Shown: piece after piece, positions 23,522 through 31,967 of the stretch | Layout: the number at the start of each line of letters is the position of its first letter | Numbering within the stretch: position 1 is the stretch's first letter | Source of the DNA: Nocardia albiluteola | Lineage (GTDB): Bacteria; Actinomycetota; Actinomycetes; Mycobacteriales; Mycobacteriaceae | Direction: 5' to 3' | Assembly (NCBI RefSeq): GCF_018860155.1 | Contig: NZ_JAHKNI010000006.1 | Coordinates: 1-64,000, forward strand | Length of the DNA: 64,000 bases | Notes under the pieces: generated by a model | The model's input: the letters and a program-made list of their open reading frames with translations, nothing else | Databases searched by the model: none | What the model was told of the DNA's origin: nothing | Program-made: the position numbers and the translations under genes

Positions 23522-25657
23522 TCACATGTCTCTGAGGTGGTAACGTTCTTTGAGTGGTCGCAGAGCTTGGAGGGTTGTCTCATAGTTTTCCGATAGCTTG
23601 CTGAATTCGTTGGCGCGTTCGAATTCTCTTGAGAGGAGACGGCGCTCGACTGAGAAGTTCACAGGTGCGCCGGGTGGCGGAACTGCCAGATAGTCGAGTA
23701 TTTCGGCTCGTGCCTTACCTTCGGCCGGGCGTAGCAGTCGCCCACGTCGTTGGATGAATTGTCGAGGATTGCTGCTGCTGGCCAATAGATATCCGGTGCG
23801 TGCATCCGGTATATCCACCCCTTCGTCGAGGCAACGCATCGCGACCAGTACACGCAGATCGTTGCCGCCTGTGAACCGGTGCAGCAGGCGTTTGCGTTCC
23901 TCGCGCAGAGTGTCGTGAACGTAGGAGTGGGTCGGTATCCGTAGCTCGTTGCCGACCATGTTCAGTACGTCCTTCAGCTGACTGGGACCTGGTGGTTCAC
24001 CGGGCTCGGTGGGGCGTGATCCCTCGGCGCAATAGATCAACTGGAACGAGGAATCCTTGCGGTCTGTCAGGTCCGACCGTAGTTGGGCCAGTTTTCCGGC
24101 GGCATGGCCGAGAACTGCGGTCCGCTGTCTGAGCAGATTGCCGATCGGGGAGTCACCGAGGTCACCGTCGATGCTGTCGCCTGCGGCGAGCCGTTTGGCG
24201 ATCTGGTTGGTCAGGCGCAGGTACAGGGCCGTTTCGTCCCCGTTCAACTCGACTAAGCGTGGAGTGTAGGTGTAGCGGCACAAGGCGCCCATGTCGATGG
24301 CCTGACCGATGCCGAGCTCGAACGCAGTGGCTCCGAAGTAGTCGGTGAGAGCGGAGGTGCCGTCGTCGTCGAACCAGCGTTCCGGTGTAGCGGACAGTGC
24401 CAGGCGGTAGGTGGCATTGGGCGGCAGTGAGCGACGGTAGTGGGGTGAACCGAGATTGTGTGCCTCGTCAGCGACCAGCAGCAGCGGCTGCGTGATTCGT
24501 GACAGGACAGCCTGGAACTTCTCGCTCGAGAACGAGGCATTGGTGGCCACCAACGCGACCACGGGCCGTTGCCCGAGACGTGCATCGTTGAGCTGGTCGT
24601 CGACGGCGGGAATCCATTTCTGACTGGATTCGTAGACGCCGATGGGGTGGACTCCGAAGGTTTCGATTTCGGTGATCCACTGGTCGACGAGGTGCTGCTG
24701 AGGTGCGACGACCAGCAGGATCAGAGGCTCTTCGCGGGTGCGCAGGACTGACGCCAGTTTGGTTGCCGCGATCATCGCGGTCTTGGTCTTTCCGGTCCCG
24801 GTGGCCATTTTGAGCATGCCGCGTCCGCGCTGTCCAAGCCAGGATTCGACGGCTTTTCTCTGGTAGTCACGGACGGTGAGCCCGTGGGGGATTTCCAAGC
24901 GTGCCGGCTCGGAGACGATCTCGATGTGTGGGGTCAGCGCGTCGTCGTGCGCGGGAACGGTCGCGCCGGGACGGTTGGCCGACAGAGCGATCAGGCGTTC
25001 GCGGGCGACGTCGGGGAATGGTTCGACGGTCAGATGCGCAGTCCTGTTGGACCACAAGGCTTGGAAGTCGTTGTCGATGCGCTGTGCGCGGGAGCTGTCC
25101 GCGGCGAGCCAACTGCGGTAGACCTCGACCGATTCGAAGTTGGCGATCAGCCCGCCATAGGTTTCGTTGCTGCTGCCGGTGAACGCGACGAGGTCGCCGT
25201 GGGCGTCGCGGAAGATGCCGATCTTCTCGTGGTAAATACCGATCCGGCCGCTGTGTTCGACGAAGGCCAGTTTGATATCGAGCCGTCCCTCGGCGATGAG
25301 CCGTCCGATCAGTCCCAGACCGTCGAGAATAGTGTCGTGTTGATCGGTGTCGAGCTCACGTAGTGTGGCGCGCTCGATCACCTGACGGCGATCGTATCCG
25401 CGTTCGATATCGACGATATCGTCCTCGTTCAGGTGTGGTGACGCGATCAGACGCATGATGCCGCCGCGCGCCGCGAAAGCGTCGACGCCCCGCGCAAACA
25501 GTGCCAGGCTCGTGGAAGTGAAGTATCCGACTGCTCGGCTGTAGCTTGTCGCGACATCGAACGCAGGCAGGTAGAACGATGAGACGACATCCTGCCGATC
25601 GCTGCGGTAGCGCTCGTCCAGTGGCAGCGATCGCAGGCCTGGTTCGAGGCTGCTCAT
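23522..25657 (-). CDS. PLD-nuclease/SF2-helicase, phosphorothioation-linked restriction enzyme-like
   Basis: 711 residues. The N-terminal phospholipase-D-type nuclease domain has HEKIGIF (His143, Lys145) and TGSSNET (160-166), one HxK half-site, so dimerisation is expected. The SF2 helicase follows: RDYQRKAVESWL, Walker A MATGTGKT (Lys290), DEAH at 397-400, LSATPERW (421-428), and motif VI FIQRRGRLLRP near residue 640. This fits the family that NCBI names 'DNA phosphorothioation system restriction enzyme' (my recollection). It would translocate on and cut DNA lacking sulfur marks. ATG 25655-25657 overlaps the stop of the upstream gene (ATGA), so it is coupled to the sigma-like protein. Confidence 0.83.
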   Translation of the reverse strand: MSSLEPGLRSLPLDERYRSDRQDVVSSFYLPAFDVATSYSRAVGYFTSTSLALFARGVDAFAARGGIMRLIASPHLNEDDIVDIERGYDRRQVIERATLRELDTDQHDTILDGLGLIGRLIAEGRLDIKLAFVEHSGRIGIYHEKIGIFRDAHGDLVAFTGSSNETYGGLIANFESVEVYRSWLAADSSRAQRIDNDFQALWSNRTAHLTVEPFPDVARERLIALSANRPGATVPAHDDALTPHIEIVSEPARLEIPHGLTVRDYQRKAVESWLGQRGRGMLKMATGTGKTKTAMIAATKLASVLRTREEPLILLVVAPQQHLVDQWITEIETFGVHPIGVYESSQKWIPAVDDQLNDARLGQRPVVALVATNASFSSEKFQAVLSRITQPLLLVADEAHNLGSPHYRRSLPPNATYRLALSATPERWFDDDGTSALTDYFGATAFELGIGQAIDMGALCRYTYTPRLVELNGDETALYLRLTNQIAKRLAAGDSIDGDLGDSPIGNLLRQRTAVLGHAAGKLAQLRSDLTDRKDSSFQLIYCAEGSRPTEPGEPPGPSQLKDVLNMVGNELRIPTHSYVHDTLREERKRLLHRFTGGNDLRVLVAMRCLDEGVDIPDARTGYLLASSSNPRQFIQRRGRLLRPAEGKARAEILDYLAVPPPGAPVNFSVERRLLSREFERANEFSKLSENYETTLQALRPLKERYHLRDM

Positions 25658-27849
25658 AGCAGGTCCAGGATCTCGTCGATCTCGGTTTTTCGGGTCTGCC
25701 GTTGCGGGAGGATGTCAGTCTCCAATACGTGACGTAGGTTGGTGAGCAGGTCGGCGATATCGCTGTCATCGCGTTGTCGATAGCCGTCGATCACGCCGGC
25801 CACCGGTGATTCCTCGGGCAATCCGATCGCAGCAGCCAGCACTCGCAGGGCGGTCGCTCGATCGGCTGTTGGGGAAGCGCCGATCAAACTCATGGCATCG
25901 GTCAAAGCGTCACCGGTCATCGACCGCGCCGGCTCGAAAGCGAAGCTGCCGTCATCGCCGAGAACCAGAAATCCGTCGGTGTCGACGTCGATGGCCCTGT
26001 CGGCCAGCAGCCGTCGGATGGTGCCGAATGCCGGCTGTGTCCCTGTCCATGTCACCGTTTGCGATCCGAGTGGAGACGAGTAGGAGCGTGTTTCACCGAA
26101 TCGAAGATCGGCGATGGAAGCGATCGCGATCGGGGCAGGGAAGCTGCTTCCGCGAAGGTGTTCCTCGGTGATCCGGATCCGGAGCCGCCACGCCGTGGGA
26201 TGCCGGAAGAGTCGACGGGTTCGTGCCGGTGTTTTGTAGACCTCACGGTCGGAACCCATGAGTCGCACAAGACCTGATCTCGTTTCGAACGGCGGCGAGG
26301 CTGCGATGCTGATGACGCTGGATTCGGCGACGCTGAAGGCGTTGGTGAGGTGCTCGACAAGTTCGTTAAGCGCGATCTGTCCGTCGTGACTGTCGATCTG
26401 GTCTCGGATCGAGCCACGAATCCCGTTGTAGGCGTTCATTTCCCATTCACGCAATGCCCAACTGTCGCGATCGACCCGCACGAACCTGTCATCTTGAGCC
26501 ATCGCGTTGCGGAGGGTCGAGGCGTTCCGTTCGACGCTGAAGCGGTCCACGATCTCCTGGGCACCGAGTGCTTTTCTCTCGATCGACAAGATCGCTGCAG
26601 CGTAATCGCCGACCGATTGAGTTCGAGTCACGACGGAATCGCCGTGTACTGCATAACCGCAGTAGAGCAGCCAGGCGATCCGCAGGTCGTGCAGCTGGGC
26701 CGACTGGCTTGTTTCGATGAAATCGATACTGCCAACGGGCGCGACTCCGTGTGGATTCGAATGCTGGTGCAGTATCGCGCGAGTTCTCGATTGTGCCTCG
26801 TCGATGGTCGACGCGACGCACCATGGCCCGGCGATGGTGTAGGTATCGTCCAAGCGCTCGAGCACACGCCAAACCGGTTGTCCCACAGCGTTGACGGTCT
26901 CAGCAAGGCTCGGTAGGAGCGTGAGCAGGTCGGCGAGGGGACGCACCGTATTTATCAGGTTTCGGACCGTTTGCGCGACGAGCCCCACCGGCCCGTCACC
27001 TACCCCGAGGTCGACGATCGTGCCGTGTGCCCGACTTTCGATCTGGCGTATCCGCTCGCGTGAAACATCGAACATCGTGCCGAGCTGCGCCAGCGTACTC
27101 GGCTCCTCGGCGAAGAACCGAGTGGACAGCACATACGCGGCCCGCTGGTCGAGGCCGCGCAGAGCGTCGTCGATACGCGCCGCAACAGTGAGTCCGCCCT
27201 CGCGGTTATCCACGATGGCATCAGCAGTGAGGGTATCGAGTCGGTGGCGTGCTTTGAGTATCTCGTCGGGTGCCCACGCCGGTAAAGGTTCGCCCAGCGG
27301 TGAGGAATCCGCAAGGCCCACAGTGGTGTACCAATCGGCGATGCGTGCGAGGTCGTCCATGACCGTCGTGATCCAGGCAGCGGGCTGCACAGTGCGGGTT
27401 GACTCGCCCACCGTGAGTGCCGTGAGCTGACAATGAGTTCCCGATGGCACGGACAAGTCTGCGAGCACATGAAGGATGGTTTCGACGGTGCCACGTCCCA
27501 CATTCCGCCAGTCACGAATCTCCTCGATGGTGAAATCGGCGAGATCACCTGTGTGGGCACAGCTTTGGTTTCTCAGTGCGCTGGCTGCCCGCGCGGGCAG
27601 ATGAAGGCGATCCACATTGACATCGAGTGGCAAACCGGGAAAGGTCTCCAAGATCGTCGATCGAGCTCGATGGATCATGGCCAGCTGTGCGATCCGCGCC
27701 GCTCTCAGCCGACGTACGTCTGAACCGGTGTCGGCCACAGAGTCGGTCCACCACACCTCGCCGAACAACCCGGAAACGTCCTGCAACCACGGAAAGGCCT
27801 CGACCCAGCTGAGCGAACGCCAGTCTGCCGCGAACGGCTCATCGGCCAT
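25654..27849 (-). CDS. multi-domain DNA-binding protein: alpha-CTD-like, sigma region 4-like, HARE-HTH-like
   Basis: A 731-residue protein leading the five-gene operon; GGGGGAG precedes ATG 27847-27849. Residues 80-131 (LHLPARAASALRN ... FTIEEIRDWRNVGRGTVETI) copy the RNA polymerase alpha C-terminal HhH domain. Residues 231-276 (DQRAAYVLSTRFF ... FDVSRERIRQIESRA) copy sigma-70 region 4.2. Near 425-480, LSIERKALGAQEIVDRFSVE ... DDRFVRVDRDSWALREW resembles a HARE-HTH winged helix. No sigma region 2 is present, so it is unlikely to be a working sigma factor. The set looks like a DNA-recognition platform, perhaps the specificity or sensing subunit for the helicase next to it; this role is my inference. 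The C-terminal 200 residues match nothing I know. Confidence 0.72.
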   Translation of the reverse strand: MADEPFAADWRSLSWVEAFPWLQDVSGLFGEVWWTDSVADTGSDVRRLRAARIAQLAMIHRARSTILETFPGLPLDVNVDRLHLPARAASALRNQSCAHTGDLADFTIEEIRDWRNVGRGTVETILHVLADLSVPSGTHCQLTALTVGESTRTVQPAAWITTVMDDLARIADWYTTVGLADSSPLGEPLPAWAPDEILKARHRLDTLTADAIVDNREGGLTVAARIDDALRGLDQRAAYVLSTRFFAEEPSTLAQLGTMFDVSRERIRQIESRAHGTIVDLGVGDGPVGLVAQTVRNLINTVRPLADLLTLLPSLAETVNAVGQPVWRVLERLDDTYTIAGPWCVASTIDEAQSRTRAILHQHSNPHGVAPVGSIDFIETSQSAQLHDLRIAWLLYCGYAVHGDSVVTRTQSVGDYAAAILSIERKALGAQEIVDRFSVERNASTLRNAMAQDDRFVRVDRDSWALREWEMNAYNGIRGSIRDQIDSHDGQIALNELVEHLTNAFSVAESSVISIAASPPFETRSGLVRLMGSDREVYKTPARTRRLFRHPTAWRLRIRITEEHLRGSSFPAPIAIASIADLRFGETRSYSSPLGSQTVTWTGTQPAFGTIRRLLADRAIDVDTDGFLVLGDDGSFAFEPARSMTGDALTDAMSLIGASPTADRATALRVLAAAIGLPEESPVAGVIDGYRQRDDSDIADLLTNLRHVLETDILPQRQTRKTEIDEILDLL

Positions 27850-28197
27850 CCAAGCTCCCCCTTCCAGTGCCTCGGAACCTTTATATCGCGGTGCACCGAC
27901 AGGCGTTATGCCAAACCGGGACCAAGGTTCAGAACAAAGGACCTCACGAGAAGCGTTGCACTAGGTTCATGTCTCACGAGTCGTATGTTGACCTGCGGGA
28001 AAGCGCCGCAATCCGACCAGTTGGTACTGCGTGCGCAATCATCGACTGCCGCAGGCTCATTGGGAAGACTCAGCCATGCCCGAGGGGGAGCTCTCCCCTG
28101 CAACAGACCCAGTGCCGGTCAACATCAACTCACCCTAGAAGGGTGCCCATGCCTGCATTCTCTCTGCACGGCCGGGTGATGGTACTACCCTGGCCGA
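27850..28197. promoter_or_regulatory. divergent control region between restriction operon and methyltransferase-like gene
   Basis: 348 bp with no supportable gene, between two divergent starts. It must hold promoters for the leftward five-gene operon and the rightward gene. TACTACCCT just before GTG 28198 could be a -10 close to a short leader. No strong inverted repeat was seen. Confidence 0.45.
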
Positions 28198-29631
28198 GTG
28201 CTCCAGGGATGGAACAGCGATCGCCGCCTGACAGCGATCAAGCGGTCGTCATTGTCGATGCCTGCTCGCCAAGCCGTCATCGATCGACAGGTCCGCGCCG
28301 GCGTGCGTGTGCTCGATTTCGGGTGCGGCCGAGGAGATGACGTACAGAGCCTGCGTCAGCTCGATATCGATGTCTGTGGCTGGGACCCGCACTATTTTCC
28401 CGGCCACGCACCCCAATCGACTGACGTCGTGCTGTTGACCTACGTGCTCAACGTCATCGAAGATCCCGCCGAGCGCCGAGCCACCTTGCGGCGCGCATGG
28501 GAACTAGCCGGAGAGGTGCTGGTAGTCTCCGCTCGCTTGGTCTGGGACCGGCGGCGAGTCACCGGCGACGAGTTCAGCGACGGGATTCTCACCGGCCGTC
28601 ACACTTTTCAACATCTGTTCGGTGCCAGTGAACTCCGTGACTTCGTGCAGGAGACGATCGGCAGGCGGTGTGTCTCTGCCGCACCAGGCGTGGTCTATGC
28701 CTTTCGCAACGACGCGGCGCGCGTGGCGTTCCTGGCGCGGCGAGTCGTTCCCGACGCCGAGTGGCTCGACTGCACCGACACGACCTCGGCGATCGCGGCC
28801 ACCGTCGATTTCACCGAGCGCCGAGGACGGATGCCACGGCTGGAGGAAATGTCGGATCCACTGTCGCAGCTGCTCGGGCACCTGCGGAGCAGCGAGCTGC
28901 AACGACTGATCCGCGGATCCGCCGATCCAGCGAAGGTGGAGCAAGGACGTACCCGCAGCACACTGAATACGCTGCTGTTTCTCGGCGTCGAACTGTTCAA
29001 TGGTCGAGGGCCATTCGGCAGACTGCCGCTGCCGGTGCAGTTGGATATTCGGGTCTGCTTCGCCTCCTACACCGAAGCGTGCAGGCGCGCGGATCGCCTG
29101 CTGCTCAAGCTTCGCGACGACAATTATGTGCGCGGCGCCATGCGAGGCTCCCGTGCGGGCAAGCTCACCCCGAGTGCGCTCTATGTGCATCGCCGTGCCG
29201 TCGAACAGATTCCGGTGGTGTTGAAGCTGTACGAGCACTGCGCTGCCATCGCCGCCGGCCGACCAGTCGAATGGACTGTTCTCAAGCTCAAACATGAAGG
29301 CCGCGCGGTCAGTTGGCTGGACTACCCGGCCTTCGACATCGACCCACACCCCAAGCTTCGTACCTCGTACTCGATCGAGATGCAGCGCCTGCACACCTCC
29401 CACCAGTCGTATGAAGATTCACCCAACCGGCCCCTGCTTCACCGCAAGCACGAGTTTCTGACCCCCGAGGACCCGGATGTGCCGAAGTATCGACGCTTGA
29501 CCGCCAGCGAAGTCCGGGCAGGACTGTACGACTTCCCACACCTGATCGGGACCGAGGAGGGGTGGGAAGCCGAACTACGCCGCTGTCGGCGGGAGCTGCG
29601 TGGCCACAGGCTGGTGAACCGCGTCACGTGA
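28198..29631 (+). CDS. DNA phosphorothioation-associated putative methyltransferase
   Basis: 477 residues. LTAIKRSSLSMPARQAVIDR, then VRVLDFGCGRGDDVQSL (SAM-binding GxGxG-type motif I) and GWDPHYFPG mark a Rossmann methyltransferase. VVLLTYVLNVIEDPAERRAT (motif IV area) is typical of the family annotated as 'DNA phosphorothioation-associated putative methyltransferase'. The C-terminal half, about 250 residues, is family-specific. GTG 28198 is preferred because the conserved TAIKR lies upstream of the first ATG. It runs toward dndA, which ends 11 bp past its stop on the other strand. Whether it methylates DNA, and how that relates to sulfur marks, is unknown. Confidence 0.85.
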   Translation: MLQGWNSDRRLTAIKRSSLSMPARQAVIDRQVRAGVRVLDFGCGRGDDVQSLRQLDIDVCGWDPHYFPGHAPQSTDVVLLTYVLNVIEDPAERRATLRRAWELAGEVLVVSARLVWDRRRVTGDEFSDGILTGRHTFQHLFGASELRDFVQETIGRRCVSAAPGVVYAFRNDAARVAFLARRVVPDAEWLDCTDTTSAIAATVDFTERRGRMPRLEEMSDPLSQLLGHLRSSELQRLIRGSADPAKVEQGRTRSTLNTLLFLGVELFNGRGPFGRLPLPVQLDIRVCFASYTEACRRADRLLLKLRDDNYVRGAMRGSRAGKLTPSALYVHRRAVEQIPVVLKLYEHCAAIAAGRPVEWTVLKLKHEGRAVSWLDYPAFDIDPHPKLRTSYSIEMQRLHTSHQSYEDSPNRPLLHRKHEFLTPEDPDVPKYRRLTASEVRAGLYDFPHLIGTEEGWEAELRRCRRELRGHRLVNRVT

Positions 29632-29641
29632 CAGGCTGGGC

Positions 29642-30778
29642 TCAGTCCTGGAATTGGTGCACCACCGACACCAGCTCGCTGGGGTCGAAACCATCGATCT
29701 GTGTGGGCGACCACGACAACCGCAGACCGTTCGAGGCAACCTCTTCAGGAAGACCCATCGCCCGCAGTACATGGCTGGGGGTGTAGGAGGCGCTGGTGCA
29801 TGCCGATCCTGTGGCAACAGCAGCCACTGATTTCAGGCCCACGATCAGCGCTTCGGCGTCAACCCCGGCGAACGACAGATTCACGATGTGCGGCACCGTG
29901 TTGTTCGGGTCACCGTTGAGGTGGAAGTGGGTTTCGGACAGGCCCGACAGCAGGCGAGCGCGGAACTGGCGGGCACCCTCCAACCATTGCGCGTGCTCCT
30001 TGCGGAAGATCTCCTCGGCTTTGGCCAATCCGACGATCAATGGGACCGGCAGAGTACCCGGCCGCAGTTTGCGTTCCTGCCCGCCACCGAACATCAACGG
30101 CTGCAATGGGGGCCGGTCCCAACCCCGTCGGCGGGTCAGCAGTGCGCCGATCCCCTTGGGTGCACCGATCTTGTGGCCACTGATGCTGATGAGGTCGATC
30201 ATCGTGGTCAAGTCGTGTGGAACCTTGGCGAACCCTTGAGCGGCGTCGACGTGAAAATACGTGCCGGTTCCACGGAGGACGTTCGCCAGTTCAGCGACCG
30301 GTTGGATTACTCCGGTTTCGTTGTTGACGTGCATCAACGAAACCAGCAGGGTGTCGGGGCGCAAGCGTTCGAGTATGGCGTCGGTGGCGACGCGGCCCTG
30401 TTTGTCGGGTTCGATGATGTCGACGTCGAAGCCGCGCGTGCGGAGATGCTCCAACGGTTCGAGGACTGCCTTGTGCTCGATCGCGGAGGTGATAATGTGT
30501 CGGCGCCCTGTTTGCTCGCCGAAGGGGGCCAGGCCAAGGATCGCGATGTTGTTGCTCTCGGTGGCCCCGCTGGTGAAGATCAGCTCATCCGATGAGGCGC
30601 CGAGTTGCTCGGCCAGCTGCGTACGTGCCTCTTGCACGGCTTTCTTTGCGCGAGAACCGTACTCGTGGGTTCGGCTGCCTGCGTTGCCGAAATCCTCTGT
30701 CATCCAATGAAGTACAGCCTCGGCTACTCGGGGGTCGACCCGGGTGGTCGCCGCCACATCGAGGTACGTTACCGACAT
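29642..30778 (-). CDS. dndA: cysteine desulfurase, sulfur donor for DNA phosphorothioation
   Basis: A 378-residue class V PLP aminotransferase-fold enzyme of the NifS/IscS type. It strips sulfur from L-cysteine, holds it as persulfide and hands it to DndC. The PLP Lys is K203 in SGHKIGAPKG and the active Cys is C327 in ATGSACTSASY. The sulfur-site loop is short, as in IscS-like enzymes. Other conserved parts are FTSGATESNN, HVNNETGVIQP and HVDAAQGF. ATG 30776-30778 has GAGGAG six bases upstream; TTG 30784 would add two residues. It is divergent from dndB across 58 bp, the same arrangement as in Streptomyces lividans dndA/dndBCDE. Confidence 0.92.
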   Translation of the reverse strand: MSVTYLDVAATTRVDPRVAEAVLHWMTEDFGNAGSRTHEYGSRAKKAVQEARTQLAEQLGASSDELIFTSGATESNNIAILGLAPFGEQTGRRHIITSAIEHKAVLEPLEHLRTRGFDVDIIEPDKQGRVATDAILERLRPDTLLVSLMHVNNETGVIQPVAELANVLRGTGTYFHVDAAQGFAKVPHDLTTMIDLISISGHKIGAPKGIGALLTRRRGWDRPPLQPLMFGGGQERKLRPGTLPVPLIVGLAKAEEIFRKEHAQWLEGARQFRARLLSGLSETHFHLNGDPNNTVPHIVNLSFAGVDAEALIVGLKSVAAVATGSACTSASYTPSHVLRAMGLPEEVASNGLRLSWSPTQIDGFDPSELVSVVHQFQD

Positions 30779-30805
30779 CGTCAACTCCTCTACCAGCTGC
30801 CTGGG

Positions 30806-30825
30806 TACGTGTAATAGATAACGTA
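30806..30825. promoter_or_regulatory. inverted repeat in the dndA-dndB divergent promoter region
   Basis: TACGT (30806-30810) and ACGTA (30821-30825) flank a 10-bp A/T-rich centre. Just to the right, CGTACG is itself palindromic. The block sits 12 bp before the dndB start and 28 bp from the dndA start, the only spacer between the two operons. DndB-type proteins act as repressors of dnd in some bacteria, so this is a candidate operator. Confidence 0.45.
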
Positions 30826-30836
30826 CGATAGCCCGT

Positions 30837-31967
30837 GTGGTTGATCAACGAGCGCGGCGACGGAAGGCGGAGGTAGCGTTTGCTGGCTTCGAGTACGCCT
30901 TCCCGGCCATCCGGGGAATACAGGCGGGACGCGAGTACTTCGTCTCCATGTGCCCACTTCGACTGATCCCCACCATGTTTGTCTTCGACGACGAGGAGAT
31001 CGCGCCGGAGGTGCGAGCTCAGCGGATGCTCAACAAGAGCCGCGTGCCCGTACTGGCGCGCTACATCCTCGACAACCCCGATGACTACGTCTTCAGCGCT
31101 TTGACTGCGTCCATCGATGGCGCGGTCGCGTTCGAGCAGGTTGCTGTGGACGGAATCGGCATGCGTATCGGGCAGATTCGAGTACCTATGTCGGCGCGTT
31201 TCCTGATCAACGATGGGCAGCACCGGCGAGCGGCGATCGAGCAGGCGCTCAAGGAGCAGCCCGATCTGGGAGACGAGACCATCGCGGTGGTCTTCTTCCA
31301 CGATCTGGGATTGGCTCGCTCCCAACAGCTCTTCGCCGATCTCAACCGTCACGCCGTCCGTCCGTGTCGGTCGATCGGCGTACTCTACGACCAACGTGAT
31401 GATCTCGCAGCACTCACGCGGTTACTGGCACTCAAGTCGGGTGTGTTCAAGCAGTACGTTGAAATGGAGAGGAGCACGCTATCGGCACGGTCACGCAAAC
31501 TGTTCACCTTGAGCGCTCTGTACTCGGCCAACCAATCTCTGCTGCAAGGGCTTTCGATAGACCGTGATGACGCCGACTCGTTGGCGCAGGACTTCTGGTG
31601 TTTCATCGACTCGCTCATCCCAGAATGGGAGCAGGTACGCACCCGTCGTATGGCTGCGCCCGATGTTCGCCGCGAGTACCTGCACAGCCACAGCATCGCC
31701 CTGCAGGCGATCGGCCGTGTCGGCAACACGCTGTTGCGAGAGTCGACCGATGTCGCCGACTGGCAACCGCAACTGAAGAGACTCGCCCGCGTCGACTGGG
31801 CCCGAACCAACACCGATTGGGAAGGCCGGGCCATCGTCGGAGGTCGGGTCTCCAAGAGCCACACCCAGGTGACACTGACAGTGAACTATCTGCGTCGCGT
31901 GCTCGATCAGCGACTCAGCCCTGAAGAACAGCGAATCGAAGACGCATACCAGCGAGGAGACTCATGA
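30837..31967 (+). CDS. dndB: DndB, DGQHR-domain regulator of phosphorothioation
   Basis: 376 residues. DGQHR (126-130) in the context RFLINDGQHRRAAIEQAL is the signature motif, a ParB/Srx-like nucleotide-binding fold related to DUF262. The N-terminal IRGIQAGREYFVSMCPL and the following VFVFDDEEIAPEVRAQRML stretch match DndB. In Streptomyces and Salmonella, DndB limits or shapes modification and represses the operon. The start is GTG 30837 at the end of the divergent promoter; there is almost no leader, so leaderless translation is possible. The stop overlaps the dndC start (ATGA). Confidence 0.92.
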   Translation: MVDQRARRRKAEVAFAGFEYAFPAIRGIQAGREYFVSMCPLRLIPTMFVFDDEEIAPEVRAQRMLNKSRVPVLARYILDNPDDYVFSALTASIDGAVAFEQVAVDGIGMRIGQIRVPMSARFLINDGQHRRAAIEQALKEQPDLGDETIAVVFFHDLGLARSQQLFADLNRHAVRPCRSIGVLYDQRDDLAALTRLLALKSGVFKQYVEMERSTLSARSRKLFTLSALYSANQSLLQGLSIDRDDADSLAQDFWCFIDSLIPEWEQVRTRRMAAPDVRREYLHSHSIALQAIGRVGNTLLRESTDVADWQPQLKRLARVDWARTNTDWEGRAIVGGRVSKSHTQVTLTVNYLRRVLDQRLSPEEQRIEDAYQRGDS

